This document shows positions 51,339-63,612 of a stretch of DNA of 64,000 nucleotides, in pieces. Each line of letters begins with the position of its first letter. Within the stretch, counting starts at the first letter, position 1. Source of the stretch: Acidimangrovimonas pyrenivorans (lineage in GTDB: Bacteria; Pseudomonadota; Alphaproteobacteria; Rhodobacterales; Rhodobacteraceae); the NCBI RefSeq assembly GCF_042643245.1, contig NZ_JBHRSK010000007.1, forward strand, positions 248,001-312,000. Direction: 5' to 3'. The position numbers were made by a program, and so were the translations under genes. The notes beneath the pieces are model-generated. The model did not search any database and was not told the DNA's origin. It saw nothing but the letters and a program-made list of their open reading frames with translations.

Positions 51339-54065
51339 TCATCCCCGCGCCTCCCTTATCGCCGCCAACACCCGGTGCGGCAGCGCCGGCAGCCTGGTGA
51401 TCCGGGCGCCCGAGGCATCGCGGATCGCGTTCAGGATCGCCGGCGCGGTCGGGATCAGCACGTGCTCGCCCAGCCCCTTCGCCCCCATCGGCCCCTCGGG
51501 GTCCGGCACCTCGATCAGGATCGGCTCGATCGCCGGCATGTCGCCGGTGGTCGGGATCAGGTAGTCGTGCAGGTTCTCGGTCCGGCCGGGGATGTAATCC
51601 TCCATCAAGGCCATCCCCAGCCCCTGGGCGATGCCGCCCTCGATCTGCCCCTGCGCCAGCAGCGGGTTGACGACACGGCCGAGGTCATGCGCCGCGGTGA
51701 TCCGCAGCACCCTGACGGTCCCCAGCGCCATATCCACCTCGACCTCGGCCAGATGGGCGCCGTAGCCATAGACGGCATAGGGCACCCCCTGCCCGTTCTC
51801 GTCGAGCGGCTCGGTCGGCGGGTCGTAGCTCTCCTCGGCCATCAGCGCATAGCCATGCCCGGCCTCGGGCAGCTCGGCCAGCGCGATCTCGGCCGGGCCG
51901 CTGCCGTCGGTGACGATCACCTTGCCGGGCGCGAAGCCGATCCGCGCCCCGGGCCCCTTGTTGGTGTGGGCGAGGATCGCCTGCCGCAACGCCTGCCCGG
52001 CAAGCAGCGCCGCCTTGCCGGTCACCACGGTCTGGCGCGAGGCCGAGGTCTTGCCGCAATCGGGCGTCAGCGCGGTATCCGGCCCGATCAGCTCGACATC
52101 GGCAATCGCCACCCCCAGCGCATCGGCGAAGATCTGCGTGATGACGGTATTCGAGCCCTGGCCGATATCGGTCGCCCCCTGATGCAGCTTCAGCCGGCCG
52201 TCGCGGGTGATCCCGGCGCGCACGGTCGAGGGGTTGGGCAGCGCGGTGTTGCCGCAGCCATACCAGCAACTCGCCACCCCGATGCCGCGCCGCAGCCCGC
52301 CTCCCGCCGCGTTGAATTCCGCCGCCTCGGCCAGTGCCGCGCCCCAGCGCGGTTCCAGCGCCGCGAGGCAGGCGCCGATGCCCACCCCGCGCATCACCTG
52401 GCCGCAGACCGAGGCCTCGCCCTCGCCCAGCGCGTTGAGCCGGCGGAACGCCAGCCGGTCCATGCCCAGCGCCGCGGCCAGGTCGTCATAGGCCAACTCC
52501 TGCGCCACCGCCGCCTGCGGCACGCCGAAGCCGCGGAAGGCGCCGGAGACCGGGCCGTTGGTATGCAGCGCCACGGTCTCGGCGCGGTAGTTCGGCGTCC
52601 GGTAGGGGCCGGAGGCATGGACCGGCACCCGGTTGGCGACGGTCGGGCCCCAGCTGGCATAGGCGCCGGTGTTGAAGCTGCCCTCGAAGGCCATGCCGCA
52701 GACCCGGCCGGATCCGTCCACCCCGATCCTGGCCCGCATATGGGCCGGGTGGCGCTTGGTCGTCGACTGCATCGACTCGCTGCGCGAATAGACCATCCGG
52801 CACGGCCGCCCGGTCTTCAGCGCCGCCAGCCCGATCAGCGGCTGCAGCGAGACGTCGAGCTTCGAGCCGAAACCGCCGCCCGCCGCCGCCGGGACGATCC
52901 GCACCCGCTCGGGCACCAGCCCCAGCACCCTGGCAACGTCCATCTGGTCCATCACCGGCGCCTGGGTGCAGGCCTGGATCACCAGCACCTCGCCCTCCAT
53001 CCAGGCGACGCCGGCCTCGGGCTCGATATAGGCATGCTCGACATAGGCAGTCCGGACCTCGACCTCGGCGACATGGGCGGCCCCGGCCAGCCCGGCCTCG
53101 GCATCGCCCTGCACCACCTTGCCGCGGGTCAGCACGTTGTCCGGCCGCCCCGCCTGCACCGCCCGCGCGCCCAGCGCGGTATCGGGGTCCATCACCGGCT
53201 CGCGCAGCTCCCAGTCGACCGGGAACTCCCCCAGGTCGAGCCCGGCCATCGCCTCTCGTGGCCCGACCACGATCGCCACCGCCTCGCCGCGCAGCCGCGC
53301 CTCGCCCTCGGCCAGCGCCGGCTGGTCGGCGAAGGGCGGGATGACGCCGAAGCGGTTCTCGCCGCCCAGATCGGCGGCGGTGAAGACCTGGACGCCGCGC
53401 GCCCCGGCCCAGCCGGCGAGGTCGCCGAAGGTGAACCGCGCCGCGAAATGGGGCGAGCGCACCGCCTTCACCACCCAGGCGCCCTCGGGCCAGTGATCGG
53501 CGCCGAAGACCTCGGAGCCGTCGACCTTGGCCACCCCGTCCAGCCGCTCGATCCGCGCGCCGACGGCGGCCCCGGCCTGCGGCAAAGCCGCCGGCGCCAG
53601 CGCCCGGCCCGCGTCCAGCACGGCGGCCACGATCCGGCCATAGCCGGTGCAGCGGCACAGCACCCCGCCCAGGGCCGCGCGCACCTGCGCCTCGTCGGGC
53701 TCCGGCACCGCTTCCAGCAGCGCCACCGCCGCCATCAGCATGCCCGGCGTGCAAATCCCGCATTGCGCCGCGCCATGGCGCAGGAAGGCCTGTTGCAATG
53801 CGCTCAGCGCCTCCCCCTTCAGCCCCTCGACGGTGCGCAGCTCCGCTCCCTCGGCCCGGGCCAGCGGCGTCAGGCAGGCGCAGACCGGGGCACCGTCCAG
53901 CAGCACCGTGCAGGCGCCGCAATCGCCGGCGTCGCAGCCGACCTTGGTGCCGCGCAGCCCCAGCTCCTCGCGCAGCACGTCCGACAGCCGCCGCGTCGGC
54001 CCCGCATTCACCGCCAGCGGCGTGCCATTGACCGTCAGCCGCACCAGCGCCGCCTCGAGATTCAT
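51339..54065 (-). CDS. Molybdenum hydroxylase with fused 2Fe-2S domain and Mo subunit
   Basis: The 908-aa chain joins two usually separate subunits. Residues 1-160 hold two [2Fe-2S] clusters (Cys44, 49, 52, 62 and Cys102, 105, 137, 139). Residues 170-908 are the molybdopterin domain with GGGFGSK, GAFRGFGVPQ and catalytic Glu867 in GPMGAKGLGE. Such enzymes hydroxylate N-heterocycles or aldehydes with water-derived oxygen. The FAD subunit gene is upstream with a 4-nt overlap. The fusion and its length resemble Desulfovibrio aldehyde oxidoreductase. The likely substrate is an N-heteroaromatic acid, by context. Confidence 0.9.
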   Translation of the reverse strand: MNLEAALVRLTVNGTPLAVNAGPTRRLSDVLREELGLRGTKVGCDAGDCGACTVLLDGAPVCACLTPLARAEGAELRTVEGLKGEALSALQQAFLRHGAAQCGICTPGMLMAAVALLEAVPEPDEAQVRAALGGVLCRCTGYGRIVAAVLDAGRALAPAALPQAGAAVGARIERLDGVAKVDGSEVFGADHWPEGAWVVKAVRSPHFAARFTFGDLAGWAGARGVQVFTAADLGGENRFGVIPPFADQPALAEGEARLRGEAVAIVVGPREAMAGLDLGEFPVDWELREPVMDPDTALGARAVQAGRPDNVLTRGKVVQGDAEAGLAGAAHVAEVEVRTAYVEHAYIEPEAGVAWMEGEVLVIQACTQAPVMDQMDVARVLGLVPERVRIVPAAAGGGFGSKLDVSLQPLIGLAALKTGRPCRMVYSRSESMQSTTKRHPAHMRARIGVDGSGRVCGMAFEGSFNTGAYASWGPTVANRVPVHASGPYRTPNYRAETVALHTNGPVSGAFRGFGVPQAAVAQELAYDDLAAALGMDRLAFRRLNALGEGEASVCGQVMRGVGIGACLAALEPRWGAALAEAAEFNAAGGGLRRGIGVASCWYGCGNTALPNPSTVRAGITRDGRLKLHQGATDIGQGSNTVITQIFADALGVAIADVELIGPDTALTPDCGKTSASRQTVVTGKAALLAGQALRQAILAHTNKGPGARIGFAPGKVIVTDGSGPAEIALAELPEAGHGYALMAEESYDPPTEPLDENGQGVPYAVYGYGAHLAEVEVDMALGTVRVLRITAAHDLGRVVNPLLAQGQIEGGIAQGLGMALMEDYIPGRTENLHDYLIPTTGDMPAIEPILIEVPDPEGPMGAKGLGEHVLIPTAPAILNAIRDASGARITRLPALPHRVLAAIREARG

Positions 54066-54910
54066 GCCGCCGCCTCCCGCCCCTGCACCAGCTCCGCCAC
54101 CGCGCGCCGCACCAGTTCCACCGCGCTGTCCCGCCGGTAGCCCGCGTCGCCGCGGACATCGTCGATCGGCGACAGCGCCGGGGCGATCAGATCGACCCGC
54201 ACCGCCGCCGCCGCCCGCGCCGCCGGCTGGCCGAGCAGCGCCGCCTCCTGCCCGGGCAGCCGAACCGCCACCGGCCCGCAGGCCCCGACCGCCAGCGCCG
54301 CCTGCGTCACCGTCCCGGCCTCGACCTCCAGCCGCGCCGCCACCATGGCAATCGAGATCACCAGGTAGCGCCGCGCCCCCAGCTTGAGAAACCCGCCACG
54401 CCCCGCCGCCTCGAAGGGGACATGGACCGCGACCAGCAACTCGCCCGGTGCCAGCGCCGTTCGCCGCACCCCGGTGACGAATTCGGCCAAGGGCAGCCGC
54501 CGCCGGCCCTGGGCCGAGGCGAGCTCGACTTCGGCATCGAGGGTCAGCAGGCAGGGCACCCCGTCCGCCGCCGGCGAGGCGTTGCACAGGTTGCCGCCGA
54601 CCGTGCCGGCATTCTGGATCTGGACCGAACCGACCTCACGCGCTGCCGCCTTGAGCCCGTCGAAGGCCTCCGGCAGGGGCGCCCGCAACAGCTCGGACCA
54701 GCGCGTGCAGGCGCCGATCCGCCAGCCCTCGGCGGTCTCGGCAATGCCGCGCAGCTCGGCGATTGCGGTGAGGTCGAGCACCGGGCCGGCCAGCGCCTGG
54801 GCCCGGGTGGCGGGGAACAGGTCGGTGCAGCCCGCCGCCGGCGTCACGCCGCCCTTGGCAGCGATCCGCAGGGCCTCGGCCAGAGTACGGGGCCGGTAGA
54901 ACGGGGTCAC
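54062..54910 (-). CDS. FAD-binding subunit of the molybdenum hydroxylase
   Basis: The 282-aa CoxM/XdhB-type flavoprotein has the flavin-binding loops AAGCTDLFPATRA and IQNAGTVGGNLCNASPAADGVPCLL. GTG 54910 is chosen because GGGAGG lies 7 nt upstream; an in-frame ATG at 54979 would place the start beyond the candidate operator. It passes electrons from the fused Fe-S/Mo protein to the acceptor. Confidence 0.88.
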   Translation of the reverse strand: MTPFYRPRTLAEALRIAAKGGVTPAAGCTDLFPATRAQALAGPVLDLTAIAELRGIAETAEGWRIGACTRWSELLRAPLPEAFDGLKAAAREVGSVQIQNAGTVGGNLCNASPAADGVPCLLTLDAEVELASAQGRRRLPLAEFVTGVRRTALAPGELLVAVHVPFEAAGRGGFLKLGARRYLVISIAMVAARLEVEAGTVTQAALAVGACGPVAVRLPGQEAALLGQPAARAAAAVRVDLIAPALSPIDDVRGDAGYRRDSAVELVRRAVAELVQGREAAA

Positions 54911-54943
54911 GGCGGGCCTCCCATCCTGAGCGCGCAGGGGATA

Positions 54944-54957
54944 TTGTTCGCATACAA
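54944..54957. promoter_or_regulatory. Candidate MarR operator
   Basis: TTGT-TCGCAT-ACAA is an inverted repeat between the divergent FAD-subunit and MarR genes, 34 bp upstream of the former's GTG start. Confidence 0.45.
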
Positions 54958-55043
54958 ACACTGGGCCCGCCGCCCGCAACCTGTCAATGACGATCTGTCA
55001 CTTCGCCCTTGCGGTGCCCGGCCAATGCCCGGAAGGATGCGTC

Positions 55044-55487
55044 ATGGATCAATCCCTGCCCGATACGCCCGCCGAAACGCCCGGCTATGAGCTCGATGTC
55101 CAGGTCGGCTTCCTGCTGCGCCGCGCCACCCAGCGCCACCTGGCGATCTTCGCCGCCCATATCCCCGATCTGACCTCGACCCAATTCGCCGCCCTGGCCA
55201 AGCTCTGCGCCGAGGGGCCGTCGTCGCAGAACGCCCTCGGGCGGATGACGGCGATGGACGCGGCGACGATCAAGGGCGTGATCGACCGGCTGCGCGCCAA
55301 GGGGCTGGTCAGCGCCGCCCGCGATGCCGAGGACCAGCGCCGCGTCACCCTCTCCCCGACGCCCGAGGGCCGCGCCACCTACGAGGCCGCCGTCGCCGCC
55401 GCCCACCGCATCACCGCCGAAACCCTCGCCCCGCTGGACGAACAGGAACGCGAGACCTTCCTCGCGCTGCTGGCCAAGCTGACCTGA
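55044..55487 (+). CDS. MarR-family regulator
   Basis: The 147-aa winged-helix protein has LTSTQFAALAKLCAEG, ALGRMTAMDAATIKGVIDRLRAKGLVSAARDAEDQRRVTLSPTPEG, the MarR recognition helix and wing. ATG 55044 follows GGAAGG with 7-nt spacing. It is divergent from the molybdenum-hydroxylase operon, so it probably represses that operon until an aromatic ligand binds. Confidence 0.9.
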   Translation: MDQSLPDTPAETPGYELDVQVGFLLRRATQRHLAIFAAHIPDLTSTQFAALAKLCAEGPSSQNALGRMTAMDAATIKGVIDRLRAKGLVSAARDAEDQRRVTLSPTPEGRATYEAAVAAAHRITAETLAPLDEQERETFLALLAKLT

Positions 55488-55540
55488 GGGCTGCCCCCCG
55501 CCCCGACGTCTGCAACGAGAACAGGGCGGTTGAGGGGAGA

Positions 55541-55723
55541 GCGCACTCCGCCCGGTGCGCGCGGGAACCGCGCAGGGCGGGCGCCCGCCCGTCCCGGCGG
55601 GCCGGCACTATGGGGAGCTGCGCGAGACGCTCCTATTGCGGAGGCGCGTGGCTGCCACAAAGCGCGTTGTTCGGCTGTTGCGAGCGCCAGCCACGGGGCA
55701 GGAGCGCGCCCCGCTCACGTTGT
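55541..55723 (-). repeat. Dispersed ~185-bp intergenic repeat, copy B
   Basis: See copy A (4354-4538). It lies between MarR and the mutase gene, 3' of the mutase in sense. Read in the shared frame it has one stop codon (TAG) where copy A reads Tyr. Confidence 0.78.
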
Positions 55724-55744
55724 GCCATATGGCAGAGCCCCCGC

Positions 55745-57874
55745 CTACCCCCGCGCCGCGCGGATCAGGGTCAGGATGTTCTTCGCCGCCTCGGGGATGT
55801 TGGTCCCCGGCCCGAAGATCGCCTTGACGCCGTGATCGTAGAGATACTGGTAATCCTGCTGCGGGATCACCCCGCCGCAGATCACCAGGATATCCTCGGC
55901 CCCGGCTTCCTTCAGCGCCTCGACCAGCTTCGGCGCCAGCGTCTTGTGGCCCGCCGCCTGCGAGGAAATCCCGACGACATGGACGTCGTTGTCGATGGCG
56001 TCCTGCGCCGCTTCCTCCGGGGTCTGGAACAGCGGCCCGACATCGACGTCGAAGCCGATATCGGCGAAGGCCGTGGCGATCACCTTGGCGCCGCGGTCAT
56101 GGCCGTCCTGGCCCATCTTGACCACCAGCATCCGCGGCCGCCGGCCTTCCTCCTCGGCGAATTTCTCGACATCCTTCTGGATCGCCGCGAAACCCTCGTC
56201 GCCCTCGTAGGCCGAGCCGTAGACGCCCGCGAGGGTCTTCACCTCGGCCCGGTGGCGGCCGAATTCCTTTTCCATCGCCATGCTGATCTCTCCCACGCTC
56301 GCCCGCGCCCGCGCGGCCTCGACCGCCGCTTCCAGAAGATTGCCGCCCTCTTTCGCCCGCCGGGTCAGCTCGTCCAGCGCCGCCTGGCAGGCGGCCTCGT
56401 CGCGCGCCGCCCGCACCTTTTCCAGCCGGGCGATCTGCGACTCGCGCACCTTGGCGTTGTCGATATCGAGGATGTCGATCGGGTCCTCGTGATCCTTGCG
56501 GTACTTGTTGACGCCGACGATGACCTCCTCGCCGCGGTCGATCATCGCCTGGCGCCGCGCCGCGGTCTCCTCGATCCGCAGCTTCGGCATGCCCGAGGCG
56601 ACCGCCTTGGTCATGCCGCCCATCGCCTCGACCTCCTCCATCAGCGCCCAGGCCTTCTCGGCCAGCTCGGCGGTCAGGCTCTCGACGTAGTAGGAGCCGG
56701 CGAGCGGATCGACGACATTGGTGATCCCGGTCTCCTCCTGCAGGATCAGCTGGGTGTTGCGCGCGATCCGGGCCGAGAACTCGGTCGGCAGCGCGATCGC
56801 CTCGTCCAGCGCGTTGGTATGCAGCGACTGGGTCCCGCCCAGCGCCGCCGCCATCGCCTCGTAGGCGGTGCGGATGACGTTGTTGTAGGGGTCCTGCTCC
56901 TGCAACGACACGCCCGAGGTCTGGCAATGCGTCCGCAGCATCAGGCTGCCCGGCTTCTTGGGATTGAACTCGCTCATCACCCGGTGCCAGAGCAGCCGGG
57001 CGGCGCGCAGCTTGGCCGCCTCCATGAAGAAGTTCATGCCGATGGCGAAGAAGAAGGACAGCCGCCCGGCGAAGGCGTCGACATCCATGCCGCGGGCCAG
57101 CGCGGCGCGGACATATTCGCGGCCGTCGGCCAGGGTATAGGCCAGCTCCTGCACCAGGTTCGCGCCGGCCTCCTGCATGTGGTAGCCGGAGATCGAGATC
57201 GAGTTGAAGCGCGGCATCTCGGCCGAGGTATACTCGATGATATCCGCGATGATCCGCATCGAGGGCTCGGGCGGATAGATATAGGTGTTGCGGACCATGA
57301 ACTCCTTGAGGATGTCGTTCTGGATCGTCCCCGACAGAGCCGCCCGGTCGACGCCCTGCTCCTCGCCGGTGACGATGAAGTTGGCCAGCACCGGGATGAC
57401 GGCGCCGTTCATCGTCATCGAGACCGAGATCTTCTCGAGCGGGATGCCGTCGAACAGGATCTTCATGTCCTCGACCGAGTCGATCGCCACCCCGGCCTTG
57501 CCGACATCGCCGACGACGCGCGGGTGGTCGCTGTCATAGCCGCGGTGGGTGGCGAGGTCGAAGGCGACCGAGACGCCCTGCTGCCCGGCGGCCAGCGCCT
57601 TGCGGTAGAAGGCGTTCGATTCCTCGGCGGTCGAGAATCCGGCATATTGGCGGATGGTCCAGGGCCGGCCGGCATACATCGTCGCCCGCGGGCCGCGGGT
57701 GAAGGGGGCGAGGCCGGGCAGGCTGCCCATGTGGGAAAGCCCCGTCGTGTCCGCCTCGGTATAGAGCGGCTTGACGTCGATGCCCTCGAGCGTGTTCCAG
57801 GTCAGGCTGTCGAACTCCCGCCCTCGCAGTTCCTTCTCGGCCAGCGCCTTCCAATCGTCGATCTTGTCGCTCAT
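55745..57874 (-). CDS. scpA: Methylmalonyl-CoA mutase
   Basis: The 709-aa protein is a single-chain mutase with an N-terminal TIM barrel (SVSMTMNGAVIPVLANF) and a C-terminal B12-binding domain with the base-off motif DGHDRG (His592), and GGVIPQQD. It converts methylmalonyl-CoA to succinyl-CoA, the last step of propionyl-CoA assimilation, using adenosylcobalamin. It is adjacent to pccA and pccB. ATG 57874 matches the family N-terminus. Confidence 0.96.
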   Translation of the reverse strand: MSDKIDDWKALAEKELRGREFDSLTWNTLEGIDVKPLYTEADTTGLSHMGSLPGLAPFTRGPRATMYAGRPWTIRQYAGFSTAEESNAFYRKALAAGQQGVSVAFDLATHRGYDSDHPRVVGDVGKAGVAIDSVEDMKILFDGIPLEKISVSMTMNGAVIPVLANFIVTGEEQGVDRAALSGTIQNDILKEFMVRNTYIYPPEPSMRIIADIIEYTSAEMPRFNSISISGYHMQEAGANLVQELAYTLADGREYVRAALARGMDVDAFAGRLSFFFAIGMNFFMEAAKLRAARLLWHRVMSEFNPKKPGSLMLRTHCQTSGVSLQEQDPYNNVIRTAYEAMAAALGGTQSLHTNALDEAIALPTEFSARIARNTQLILQEETGITNVVDPLAGSYYVESLTAELAEKAWALMEEVEAMGGMTKAVASGMPKLRIEETAARRQAMIDRGEEVIVGVNKYRKDHEDPIDILDIDNAKVRESQIARLEKVRAARDEAACQAALDELTRRAKEGGNLLEAAVEAARARASVGEISMAMEKEFGRHRAEVKTLAGVYGSAYEGDEGFAAIQKDVEKFAEEEGRRPRMLVVKMGQDGHDRGAKVIATAFADIGFDVDVGPLFQTPEEAAQDAIDNDVHVVGISSQAAGHKTLAPKLVEALKEAGAEDILVICGGVIPQQDYQYLYDHGVKAIFGPGTNIPEAAKNILTLIRAARG

Positions 57875-57985
57875 CGCTGCGATCCTTTCGTCCAGACCCG
57901 GGCGGGCAGGTTCCGCCACGTCCCGGTGCATTCAACCCTGTGTTTTCCCCCGCGCACCGCCTATATCGGGACGGCAGGAGGTGAC

Positions 57986-58429
57986 ATGAAACCCGTCTTG
58001 ACCCTTGTTCTCGCGGCTTTTCTGCCGCTCGCCGCGGCGGCCGAGACGCCGGCGGCGCCCGCTTTCGCGCCGCTGAAAGGCACCGAGGTGACGCTGGCCC
58101 AGTTCAAATGGGAAAAGCGCCCCCTCGTCGTCTTCGCCGACAGCCCCAACGACCCGGCCTTCAAGACCCAGATGCGATACCTCGCCGCCCATCCCGAGAT
58201 GCTGGCCGAGCGCGACATCGTCGTCATCGCCGACAGTGACCCGGCCGCCCGCAGCCCGGTGCGCGAGGCCCTGCATCCGCGCGGCTTCTCGCTCGTCGCG
58301 CTCGACAAGCAGGGCACCGTCGCCTTCCGCAAGCCCCGGCCCTGGGAAGTGCGCGAGATCGCCGCCGCCATCGACAAGCTGCCGCTGCGCCGCGAGGAGA
58401 TGCTGCAGCAGCGGCCGGCCGGACGATAG
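57986..58429 (+). CDS. Exported DUF4174-type protein
   Basis: The 147-aa protein has signal peptide MKPVLTLVLAAFLPLAAAAE and a compact domain (LAQFKWEKRPLVVFADSPNDPAFKTQMRYLA ... PRGFSLVALDKQGTVAFRKPRPWEVREI) matching DUF4174. The role is unknown. A strong AGGAGGTG precedes the ATG. It is divergent from the mutase gene and ends 13 nt from the convergent pccA. Confidence 0.85.
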   Translation: MKPVLTLVLAAFLPLAAAAETPAAPAFAPLKGTEVTLAQFKWEKRPLVVFADSPNDPAFKTQMRYLAAHPEMLAERDIVVIADSDPAARSPVREALHPRGFSLVALDKQGTVAFRKPRPWEVREIAAAIDKLPLRREEMLQQRPAGR

Positions 58430-58442
58430 GCGGGGCGGGGTC

Positions 58443-60443
<2,001 letters not shown>

Positions 60444-60486
60444 TTCGCCCCTCCTAGAGCGCGCCGGGGTTGACCCCGGTCGCGGC

Positions 60487-60523
60487 AAAGAAAACGCCAC
60501 CGCGGCGCGAAGCCGCGATGGCG
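60487..60523 (-). terminator. Terminator after the glycine-rich lipoprotein gene
   Basis: CGCCATCGCGGC/GCCGCGGTGGCG (one mismatch, 60495-60523) is followed on the minus strand by TTTTCTTT. It separates that gene from pccA. Confidence 0.8.
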
Positions 60524-60571
60524 CGATGACAAATCAAGTCGACGGCCCGCGCGCGGCGGGTCCGGTCGGTT

Positions 60572-60784
60572 TCACTCGTTGCGGCAGCCCGGCACGTTGG
60601 CCGTGCGGCAGAAGACGCCCGCGGCACCGCCGATGACGGCGCCGGTGGCCATGTCTCCGCCGGTGATCCCGGCCAGGGCCGCCCCGCCGGCCGCGCCGGC
60701 GACGCCCCGCTGGGCATCGTTTTCAAGACAGCCTGCAAGCCCGCCGACAAGGGCGAGCGCGACGACGATTTTGGCGATACGCAT
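60572..60784 (-). CDS. Small glycine-zipper lipoprotein
   Basis: The 70-aa protein has a signal sequence ending in LAGC (lipobox Cys near residue 19) and a Gly/Ala-rich segment (GVAGAAGGAALAGITGGDMATGAVIGGAAGVF) of the glycine-zipper type. This suggests a small outer-membrane lipoprotein. It lies between pccA and the hypothetical gene at 61110. Confidence 0.75.
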   Translation of the reverse strand: MRIAKIVVALALVGGLAGCLENDAQRGVAGAAGGAALAGITGGDMATGAVIGGAAGVFCRTANVPGCRNE

Positions 60785-61109
60785 TCTTCTCCACCGTTCG
60801 CTTCGTGAGGGACGGCGGCACTATCGCGGCGCTCGCGCATGGCGTCAAAGGCCCGGGTCACGGCACCGCCATTTTTGGCAACTCGCCGCCTATCCGGTTG
60901 ATTCCGGGCAATAAAGACCGGCCTGACCCGGGGAGGGTCAGGCCGGAGGGTAGGGGAAGGGTAACGGTCTTGACAAATCAGAGCCGCGACGTGGGTGGGC
61001 CGCGTCTCTTGGTCAAGAATGTCGCAGATCGCGCCGAGGTCAAACGCCCTCGGCCAACGATGGGCGATCTGCGCGGGACTCTGCCGCTTCCGGTCAGGGG
61101 TGCGCGGAA
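60785..61109. other. 325-bp intergenic region with structured RNA potential
   Basis: There is no protein gene. It holds an inverted repeat CTTGAC...GTCAAG with inner arms (60969-61017) and a terminator-like hairpin at 60918-60946. A small transcript ending there is possible but unproven. Confidence 0.35.
60910..60946 (-). terminator. Terminator hairpin upstream of the lipoprotein gene
   Basis: CCGGCCTGACCC (60918-60929) and GGGTCAGGCCGG (60935-60946) form a perfect 12-bp stem, followed on the minus strand by TCTTTATT. It could end the pccB-side operon or a small RNA. Confidence 0.75.
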
Positions 61110-61478
61110 TCATGCCGACCATCCGCCCGATTCTTCATCGAAAATCTCGGGAAAGGCGGCTTCCGCCCGGGCCCGGTCGATCCGCAGCAACGCCTCGTAG
61201 CTGGCCGGATCGAACGGATCCTCGGCCGGCACCACCTCGCGTCCGAACAGCCACGACAGCCGCCCGGCATCGAGATTGCCGCGCTCGAACGGCTCCTCGC
61301 CGAAATGCTCCCACAGCGCGGCCAGGAAAACCCGGTCGGCTTCCCGGTCGACATTGCGCCGGTCGGCATAGCGTTCGCGCCGGATGATCTTGGTCGCACC
61401 CGCCTTGTTGTCGCGGCGGATCGTGAACTGGTGGTCGGTCCCCGACAGACGGCTGGGAAAGCCCTTGTGTTTCAGCAT
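61110..61478 (-). CDS. Conserved hypothetical protein in the pcc cluster
   Basis: The 122-aa soluble protein has a basic N-terminal part (KIIRRERYADRRNVDREADRVFLAALWEHF) and an acidic C-terminus. No family was recognised. It is in the same direction as pccB, with the DUF6497-like gene between them. Confidence 0.7.
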   Translation of the reverse strand: MLKHKGFPSRLSGTDHQFTIRRDNKAGATKIIRRERYADRRNVDREADRVFLAALWEHFGEEPFERGNLDAGRLSWLFGREVVPAEDPFDPASYEALLRIDRARAEAAFPEIFDEESGGWSA

Positions 61479-61515
61479 TCTCCGGCCTCCTTGCGGCCCC
61501 TTGTCCGGCGCGGCA

Positions 61516-61983
61516 TCACAGCCCCTCCCAGACGCATTTGCCCTCCTCGACGCGGTAGGCGTCGAAGAACTGGGTCACTTCCGGCGCCGCCTCGCCGAAA
61601 TCCACCGGCGCCGCCATCAGCGAGATCACGATCTGGTCGGCCTCGCGCCCGGCCGAGGCCAGCGCCGGCAGGGCGACGGCGTTGCACAGGAACTCCATGT
61701 CGATCTCGGCCACGTCGATGCCGATCCCGCCCGGCTCTCCCGAACTCGAGGCCGCGATCCAGGGCGCGAGGAAGCGCAGCCGCAGGATCCGCGCCCCCGG
61801 TTCCGCCTCCGCTCCCGGCCAGATCGTCTCGACCAGGCTGACCGGCTTGCCCGAGGGCACGGCGACCGGGACCTCCTTCGCCCCCGCTTCCGCCGCGAAC
61901 ATCCCGGCCACGGCCAGCGCGACGACCGACACGGCGGCCGGCACGCGCAGGGCGGCGGGGATATGGGGCGCAAGCGGCATCAC
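61516..61983 (-). CDS. Exported DUF6497-like protein
   Basis: The 155-aa protein has an N-terminal hydrophobic signal (residues about 14-34) and a mature part with PVAVPSGKPVSLVETIW, LRLRFLAPWIA, IDMEFLCNAVALP and FGEAAPEVTQFFDAYRVEEGKCVWE. I associate this pattern with DUF6497 of Rhodobacterales; the label is from memory. It lies between pccB and the hypothetical gene. Confidence 0.7.
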   Translation of the reverse strand: MMPLAPHIPAALRVPAAVSVVALAVAGMFAAEAGAKEVPVAVPSGKPVSLVETIWPGAEAEPGARILRLRFLAPWIAASSSGEPGGIGIDVAEIDMEFLCNAVALPALASAGREADQIVISLMAAPVDFGEAAPEVTQFFDAYRVEEGKCVWEGL

Positions 61984-61995
61984 GGCTCCCGGGGG

Positions 61996-63528
<1,533 letters not shown>

Positions 63529-63612
63529 CGGATACACTGCTCCTCCGTGCGCGCCTCCTGAATGGCCGCCACCCTACTGCCGATCCCGCCGCCGGGAAAG
63601 GCCAATCCATCA

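Noticed and set aside
51102..54140. A 1012-residue plus-strand open frame opposite the molybdenum-hydroxylase gene
   Set aside because: It is the high-GC antisense shadow of a well-supported protein with catalytic motifs; it has no signature of its own.
55610..57985. Long plus-strand open frame leading into the DUF4174 gene
   Set aside because: Only the last 147 codons, starting at a strong ribosome binding site and signal peptide at 57986, look like a protein; the rest is antisense to the mutase.
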